Source of the DNA: Lepidodermella squamata
Taxonomy: Eukaryota > Gastrotricha
Direction: 5' to 3'
NCBI GenBank assembly: GCA_047495785.1
Contig: JBLDXI010000028.1
Coordinates: 1,860,001-1,924,000, forward strand
DNA: 64,000 nucleotides
Under the pieces are notes generated by a model, which did not search any database, was not told the origin of the DNA, and saw only the letters and a list, made by a program, of their open reading frames with translations. A program made the translations under genes and the position numbers. How positions within the stretch are numbered: the first letter of the stretch is position 1; every line of letters begins with the position of its first letter. Below, piece after piece: positions 57,150 through 64,000 of the stretch.

Positions 57150-57556
57150 GCTCATTACTACGAGAAATGTGAGAAATGTGAGAAATGTGAACAAGCAGCT
57201 AATTATTCTCGATCTGTCTTACCCATTTTTCAAAGCTAAAAGTTGATAAACCTCCAATTTCCAATCGAATAAATCTCCAAATTATTTACCGAAGCATTCA
57301 TTTTGGTTAAAGATTAACACGATTGGCATATATTTATTTATTTCATTTCGATTTTGAGCCTAGAGTTTTAGAGTTGGAAGATATTAATAATGTTTGGTGA
57401 TTCTGAAGCACCGAATATGACTGACATATTGGTGCAAATACATGCCCATAGTTCCTAGTTCATTACGAAAAAGGGTAAAAAGTGATGATGATGTTGTGTT
57501 CAATTTATTGCTTCGTCTAAGATTTGTGATAAATACTTTATCTATCGAATTGTCTA
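57150..57556. other. R4-R5 intergenic region
   Basis: 407 nt. A short tandem repeat of GTGAGAAAT units occurs at about 57166-57190. The right 250 nt is the R5 promoter region, matching the sequence in front of the relic exon at 52502. An acceptor-like TTCGTCTAAG lies about 36 nt before the R5 start. Confidence 0.5.
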
Positions 57557-59896
57557 ATGGAAGTTCGCGTGAATTCCTCGAATACAAGTTGTCCAGTGGA
57601 GGCGGTATGTGCATTAATGTTAATGATCATTCTTTAATTTTAAAACTTACCCCTTGAAGGCTCTTACGTGTGCAGTCTGCCTCGAATTGGCAACTGACCC
57701 AAAAATGCTCCCACAATGCGGTCATTCATTCTGCTCAAAATGCATCGAATCAATATTGAAGAAAACGCCGAAATTCGCTCAATTTGCGTGCCCAGAGTGC
57801 CGCTGTAAGGCCAATGTATCCATGGATTCTATCAAGCGTGAGATCTGCAATATTTGTTCATCGTTTACGTCATTGATTCATATTTTTTATAGCTAATATT
57901 GCAGTGAAGCGAGCTGTTCAAGTGTTGAGGGAAGAAAATGAAAACATGAAAAAATCGAAGCTGGGCGAATCTTGCCTGCATCTGTCTAATTTATCGCGAT
58001 CTAACGCCGAAATATGTGGCCATTGCGCCACACAATTTTGCCCATCTTGTTTCGTCGCTCATCTGGAACACATTCGTGGCGAGATATTTCTCTCCCACTA
58101 TTGGGTTAGATTGTTTCAAAAATATCAACTGGACCTTTACTTTTGCTATTACAGATCGAAACCAGGCGTGAAGCTGCACGATGCCATGCCCAGAGTCAAC
58201 TTGATGTTATTCGCACGGCAGTCAGCAAGGATGCAGAATATTTTGAGAAGGAAATTCAAAAGACGGGAGAAAATTTGGTGGCATTGTTCAAAGATGCCAT
58301 TAAACAGCGTTGCGATTTTCTGATTAGCCAACTCGGGCAACTTAAGGCTGATCAGCTGCGTTCATTGGAGAGTATTGCGGAACCGATGGCCGAAGAAGCT
58401 GATATTGCCGAATTGCTCAAGGATGTGCAATCGGCTTCGCTTTTATTTAACTCTGGCGAAAAATTCACGCGGCTACATAAAACTGTAACAAGACAGGCTC
58501 AGAATGTATGATTGATTATCAGCTTTCTCATTTTTTACCAGTTGTTGATTTCCAGGTTGCTAATATGCTGACCATTGAGAGCAGTGAAATAGCGAGCCGG
58601 AGATTCATGGCGGTTCTCTTCGAGGAAAATTTTGTGGATACAATTAAGAGTAAATTGGAGCAAAGTTTCTTGTTTGTCAATCAACTACCGACAAGGGAGA
58701 AAACGGATGCCAAGGTCAAATTTAACCATTAAACACACAAAATATTCAGATGTATTGCCTTTAACCAGGAATTGATATACCGCGAATTTCATCAGGCAGC
58801 AAAAAATGGAAAGGCCGAGGAATTTAAAGATTTCCTTAGCAAGGTCCCGGAAGCTGGACTAAATTTGATAATTCGGCATGTTGATGAAACTGATCAAGGA
58901 AGAACTGTTTTGCATCAAGCAGTGGCTTCAGGATCAATGGAAATCGTCAAACTTCTATTGCCTCGCTTTTCATCGGACGAACTGAAATCAGCTGATTCGA
59001 ATGGTCAAACCATTTGCCATCTTGCAGCATGCTTCCCAGAGATACTAGATTATATCTTGACAGTCGAATCATCAATCGTGCGCATGGTAGATGGAAATGG
59101 CCGAACGGTTTTGCATTTGATGGCTAACAATCACGTTGAAGCTGTTCGAATGATAGCGAGCAGAGATGTAAGCATGTTGAATGCCACTTCTTGGAATGGC
59201 TATACTGCTTTCCTCGCGGCTTGCTTCAAGGGCAAAGTTGAGGTGATGAAGGAGTTGCTAGCGACATGCCGTGATCAAAGGGTCAATGATTACTCCGCAA
59301 TCCATGTGGCCATAATCAGAGGTAATTTGGAAGTAGCAGCGTTTCTCATAGATAATGGTTTCGATGTGAGATGCACGAAAGGCTCCAGTCTGTCACCATT
59401 TTCTCGCGCTGTTGAGGCAGGGTGTTTACCTATTGTCAAATACATGCTCGAAAAATGCCCTGCAGCTTACAGCGAAACGGCGTTGCGCCATGCTGCCAGA
59501 TGCAAAAGTGACGCCGATGCCAAATTAATGATTTCTTATTTCGTTGAGACGTACTCCACCCCGGTTAATTTGAAATATTCATTCTCACCGCCTACCGCAT
59601 TGATGATTTGCACTTCGGCTAATCATCCACTATCGTTTGAGTACTTGATGAGCAAGGGGGCCGACCCTGCTCTTGTTGATGATTGCGGGAACAACGCCCT
59701 TCATATCGCGGTTGAAAAGCAGTCACAGGCCGTGATCGACTGCATTCTGGGACTTCCCGTCGCTGGACAGCTGTTGCGGTGCAAAAATGCATCCGGTCTG
59801 ACGCCGATCGGTGTTGCGAAAGCTAACTACGCAAACGATCTTGTCAAACGGATGCGTCAAATCGTCAAGGCGCAGATTGGCTGCGAACATGTGTGA
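57557..59896 (+). CDS. R5 (type A): RING / B-box-like / coiled-coil / ankyrin protein, shortened
   Basis: Exons 57557-57604, 57660-57837, 57893-58104, 58155-58505, 58556-58714 and 58769-59896; 691 residues. Same exon layout as R2, with RING CAVCLELATDPKMLPQCGHSFCSKC and B-box-like ESCLHL...CGHCATQFCPSC. The final exon is about 60 codons shorter than in R2. The alignment jumps from LHLMA to NNHVEAVRMIAS, dropping 195 nt of R2-equivalent sequence (R2 45971-46165), which is two ankyrin repeats removed cleanly in frame. Everything else is intact, so R5 is probably expressed with a shorter binding surface. Confidence 0.85.
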
Positions 59897-60327
59897 CTTA
59901 TATGCCTGCTTAACGTAGTTTTTGTCCTTATTTTTTAGCGAAAGTGAAGTATGGGCAAAAGAGATTCTTTCTGAATACATTTTCGGCAATTCTTACCGGC
60001 CCAAAACTTGTTTAAGATTTGGAATACTGCGAATAGTTTTAACCATTTCAAAGTTGAGTTAATAATGAATAATTGTTGAGGATCCGATTCCAGATATTAT
60101 TGATTTCTCTCTACGGCCTACGGCTGGTTTATCTTGAAACGTATCTGCCATTCTAGAACTGCATTTTATTAGCTGAAGCTCTTCAGTCGACATGGTAAAC
60201 GACTTGCCAAACAGTGCAATTTTTGAGGTTTTTTTGGATACAAATTATGCTACGAAGTAGAATAAATGGAATGAGAGCAAACATAATTAGCTCTTTTGTA
60301 TAGTTTTTCTTATTTATTTTATTTGTA
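59897..60327. other. R5-R6 intergenic region
   Basis: 431 nt, A/T-rich, no gene. It does not resemble the duplicated spacers, and the R6 upstream region differs from that shared by R3 and R4. Confidence 0.45.
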
Positions 60328-63300
60328 ATGGCTGATTCAAAACCGAAGACTGTCCGGAGTTCGATCGCCGAGGTAATTTTCGACAACCCTCAGCAAATGA
60401 AATTTAGCGCTCATTATTCAGGCTTTAAGCTGTGCCGTATGCTTGGAACTGAGCTCTGAAGCTAAAATGCTGAATGAATGCGGTCATTCGATTTGTTCCG
60501 CATGTCTTACAAAGCTGATTGACGATAAGAAAAGATCTGTGAAGTGCCCTGAATGCAGATCCGAGACTGTTTTGCCAAAAAGTGGACTCGCAGCCCTACG
60601 CACAAATTTCGCCGTCAAACGGGCAATCGAAGCTCTGCGTAGTAATGAAACAACCGCTGCGAGGACGGCGAAATTGGGCGAATGTTGCAACCATTTGGCG
60701 TTTGCTCAAAAAGACGCTATCACGCAATGCAAGCACTGCGGAGGGAACTTCTGCTCAATGTGCTACCGGTTTCATTTGGAAAGGATAAGGCTCGAGGCCA
60801 GATATGCCAGTTATAATGTGAGCTTTTCCGTTGATTGATATTCTAGAGGCCATTGACCTGAAAAATCTGTTATTTCAGCTTCGAGAAATGTATGATTCAT
60901 CAATTTCCCGCATGAACGATCAGTATGAAGAAATTCGTTCAAAAATTGAAAAGGAAGCTAACGAAATCTACGAGAAAATTGATGCGAGTTGCAAGGCGCT
61001 GATTGGCGCACTTGAAAAAGCTGTGATGGAGCGGGCTTTGCAGCTTAAGACGAAAACTGGAGAGCTAAAAAAGACTCAACTTGAACATCTGGAGAAAGTA
61101 ATTTCAAACAAGCAGCTTGATGGATTGGAAGAAACTGAAAAGTTGGCCACGGAGTGCATTGATCAGTCGCTGTTATACGTCTCCGACAGCAGCGTCTTGA
61201 AATTTTATGAACTATCGAAAGCGACACGCCGCAAGGTATCTGCAACTTTATGTTTTGTATTTCTATTTGGGCTTGAGTTGGAGAGAAAAGTAGAGCAAAG
61301 GAAAAGTATTTATGATTTTTATGATAAACTCAAGCTTTCGTCTTGCCGATATAGCCCACCGCTAAAATGAGCAAGTTTTACGATATTTTTTGTCGTTGCA
61401 AACGTCTGGCGAAAAAATATAAATAGGAGTATGTTGGTGTCCTTTTTGTCAAGTAACAGAGAGCTTCGTAGCTGATGTGGGATATAAGGCCGTCGAGGAT
61501 CAGCGTGCGACGTGGGTTTAGCGCTTCGAGTCAAGCCATTCAAATATCGCGACTTGCGCGCCAGAACAGTGTGGCGGAAATAAAAATATGTGGCGTTCTG
61601 TCCAACAAGTGGTTTCGATCTTACCATTAAATATTGCTTTCAACGCTCGAAATATGCGCCGATAGCAAGGCTCCTTCTTGGACGTCTTACGGACGAATAT
61701 TTTCGGAATCACATTTTCCCCACCCTGCCACAATGTGTATCGTAAATAGTTGAAGGAAGATCGCGGAACAATCGAAATCATTGGAAAAAGGATGTAAGAA
61801 AGATAGTTTTGAATAATTCGTCCCATTCGGAATAATTCGTCGTGAAATAATGTGTCAATCGGCGCTTCGACCTGTCGCCCGCGCCATTTCGGGCAGAATT
61901 ATTGCCACGGCATTCCAGCGCCGAATCTTATGCGAACTTTCAGTTTATTTCTATCTCACTTGCTCATTTCCAAGCAGACAACTCGCGAGCACAGAGGTGA
62001 TTTGCCTTTCTTGTTTTTCAACTGGCTGGAGAAGTTCGGCTTTGCTTTGAAATCGATGAAATCCTGGAAGCCGATGTTGAGAGCCAGCGGGCAGATAAGC
62101 CGCCAAATCAGACGATTGCCGGTTCCCTTGAAGATCTTACCAGGCGTTAGAAATATGCCATTAGCTGGAGCGGTAGCCTTAACAGTAATCGCACCTCGCC
62201 CAGACGAGCAAGCCTTGTGTAGTGACCTTCTTCATGAAAACCCAAGGAAAATTTTATTTTAGGTAAAAGAGACACAGTGTAAAATGAAACAAAAACTTAC
62301 CCTTTTCTTCGTGTTCAGTCGAAGGCCGCTTTGCGGTAGATTCGCATTGGATCTGTTTCTTATCAAAATTTACGAGTTGCAACGCTGAAGATACCAGGTC
62401 GAAATAGTGCCGTATAGCTGAACAGTTGAACGCCTTTGCTCGATTTCACGGCAGATTTTGGGCCAGTCTTCATAATCGATGATAACAAATGTCTCCTTCG
62501 CCTTGGGCGGCGGTTTTCGCCCTAGTAACATCGGAATTCCCTTGTTAGCTGGACGAAGTTTCGACGAAGTTATGAGAAAAATGGCTCTCATGATGAATAA
62601 AGCCGCGATTTTACGATTGTTGAGAAAAGGGTGTAGAAAATTGAGACGCCCACCTACACAGTTTTCTTGTTAGGCACACCCACCGGGCAGAACTGATATA
62701 CCAGCTGCGAAGTATCATTTTCAACTCATTTTCAACATTCGGGAATTATGGGGGCGTTTTCAGTCAGGTCATAGACGACTTTTATTGACTTATCCTTCTT
62801 CGCGCCATTACTGTCAGCAGAGAACATAAGAACTGTGTTACGTGAATGGAAAATGTGGAGCTAGAAATCATACCAATTCCCGTTTTTTCTTCGAAACAAC
62901 AGATTAAAAGCGTCTGCGTTCTCAAAATCCGTGCCCAAACGGCGATTGTTTAGGGCGTTGCCATTCATACAATTAGCCAAGTAGTTAATGTAAATTAATG
63001 TAAAAATCAGATTATAGTAAAACAACCATTCAATTAATCATTGCTGCTTTATAATTTCTATTTGTTTCCCAAATACTAGTGCCATGAACAGTTGCAATAT
63101 GAACACGGGGAATCGGAATATTCGAAAATCGAATTTTCATGGTTCGAAAATGATCTGCTCGGCAAATTTTCGGACACGCTGACTAAATTTTCTGCCGTCG
63201 GTTTCAAGCAGCCTGTGACCGAGTGCATAACCTATTTGAAGGTAAAAAATTGATATTCCATCGTGAAATGGCATTTGGTTACTAATATATTAGAACATTG

Positions 63301-63985
63301 AGTACCACGAGGTGCATGACGCTGCTCGTACTGGTGATTTCACCGCGCTCAAACGGCTATTCGATCAGATTCCGAAATGCTGTGAACCCTTGTTAATCGA
63401 ACATCGGGATCCTCGTGACTTCAATAGAACACTGTTGCTTCAAGCAGCTGCTGTTGGTTCCATTGAAATGACAAATTATCTACTGCAAAAACCTGGAATT
63501 GACTACCGAGTAATTGACGCTGCTGGTAGAACTGCTGCTCACATGGCTTCGCAGAATGGTCACAAAGAAGTACTGAAAATGTTGCTAACAAAGGAACCTA
63601 AATTAAAATCATTGCGGGACAACGAAGGGTTCAATTTGCTTCATCAGGCTTGTTTCGGAGGTCGCCTTGATGTCGTCAAATTCCTGGTGGAGGATGAGAA
63701 ATTCGACCTTGAAGCGACTGTTGGAACAAACGACAATACCGCTGCTTTTATAGCAGCTTTTCGGGGAGTCCTCGATGTTGTCAGTTATTTATTCGAACGA
63801 GGAGCAAATTTCGCTCACCGGTCTAAAGATGGAACACTACCCGTAATGCGCGCTGCTGCAAACAATAAATTGGACGTGGTTCAGCTGCTCGTTATGAAGA
63901 AACCTGAATATTTGAACCAGGTTGATTCAAACGGAGCGTCACTTCTCAATTACGCTGTCTTGAGCGGTCGTATCGATGTTGTGAG
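60328..63985 (+). CDS. R6 (type B): RING / B-box-like / coiled-coil / ankyrin protein, 3' end outside window
   Basis: Visible exons: 60328-60372, 60422-60817, 60879-61235, 63080-63241 and 63294-63985. The last ends in the phase-2 donor seen in R3 and R4, so one more exon of about 646 nt is expected beyond the window. About 555 residues are visible. RING CAVCLELSSEAKMLNECGHSICSACL...CPEC and B-box-like GECCNHL...CKHCGGNFCSMC are intact. The coiled-coil exon is again 357 nt. The third intron is 1844 nt instead of the usual 50-90 because extra DNA has been inserted. The ankyrin exon starts EYHEVHDAARTGDF as in R3 and R4. Confidence 0.82.
61260..63060. other. Extra DNA within R6 intron 3
   Basis: This intron segment is absent from the equivalent introns of R3 and R4. 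It has open frames on both strands (plus 61852-62262; minus 61518-61826 and 62370-62591) with some coding-like composition but no family I recognise and no clear terminal repeats. It may be a decayed mobile element or gene fragments. Confidence 0.4.
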
Positions 63986-64000
63986 GTAAGCAAGTTTATA

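Noticed and set aside
1-64000. CRISPR arrays, bacterial operons, rRNA genes, viral genes
   Set aside because: No spaced direct-repeat arrays, no Shine-Dalgarno-led polycistrons, no rRNA-like sequence and no viral protein signatures were seen; the DNA is consistently animal in structure.

Overview
The window is nuclear DNA of a small-genome invertebrate animal. Nearly all genes are split by very short introns (mostly 45-60 nt, GT-AG, with two GC-AG cases), intergenic gaps are often a few hundred bases, and the gene content is animal-specific: an ADAMTS-like matrix protein, GLMP, KIDINS220, EBAG9, TRIP4, a lingerer/UBAP2L homologue and Cys-loop receptors. A CFAP161 homologue indicates that the organism still builds motile cilia or flagellated sperm, which argues against nematodes. 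3'-splice-like sites sit just upstream of many start codons, so spliced-leader trans-splicing or 5'UTR introns are likely. I cannot name the phylum from sequence alone.

Layout. 1-1828: 3' part of a sushi-domain (CCP) membrane protein. 1829-4638: non-coding, probably upstream control region. 4639-8125: secreted ADAMTS-like protein, with a tRNA-Val and a decayed inverted tRNA copy in its first intron. 8616-9695 (minus): CFAP161, divergent from GLMP (10272-11686). 12808-17202 (minus): lingerer/UBAP2L with long Gln-rich exons. 18462-20015: single-exon mitochondrial-type cytochrome P450. 20142-27577: KIDINS220 in about twelve exons. 28477-29119: EBAG9. 29507-31263: TRIP4. 31397-33177: an unrecognised, possibly N-myristoylated protein whose intron holds a foldback element. 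34628-39480: three intronless Cys-loop receptor genes in tandem. 39605-40895: WD40 protein.

From 41004 to the right edge lies the most distinctive part: six tandem genes for RING/B-box-like/coiled-coil proteins with a long ankyrin-repeat C-terminus (called R1-R6 here). They look like TRIM-type E3 ubiquitin ligases, but ankyrin repeats are not a standard TRIM C-terminus. Two exon architectures alternate (type A: R2, R5; type B: R3, R4, R6; R1 is basal-looking). The cluster shows recent duplication: a relic first exon, duplicated spacer DNA, a near-identical tract between R3 and R4, and loss of two ankyrin repeats from R5. A piggyBac-like MITE sits in an R1 intron and about 1.4-1.8 kb of extra DNA sits in an R6 intron.

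Most genes are unrelated housekeeping or signalling genes packed together. Only the receptor trio and the RING-ankyrin cluster are gene families expanded in place. Exon joins were made by eye from GT/AG sites, reading frame and family knowledge; they were not tested against transcripts.
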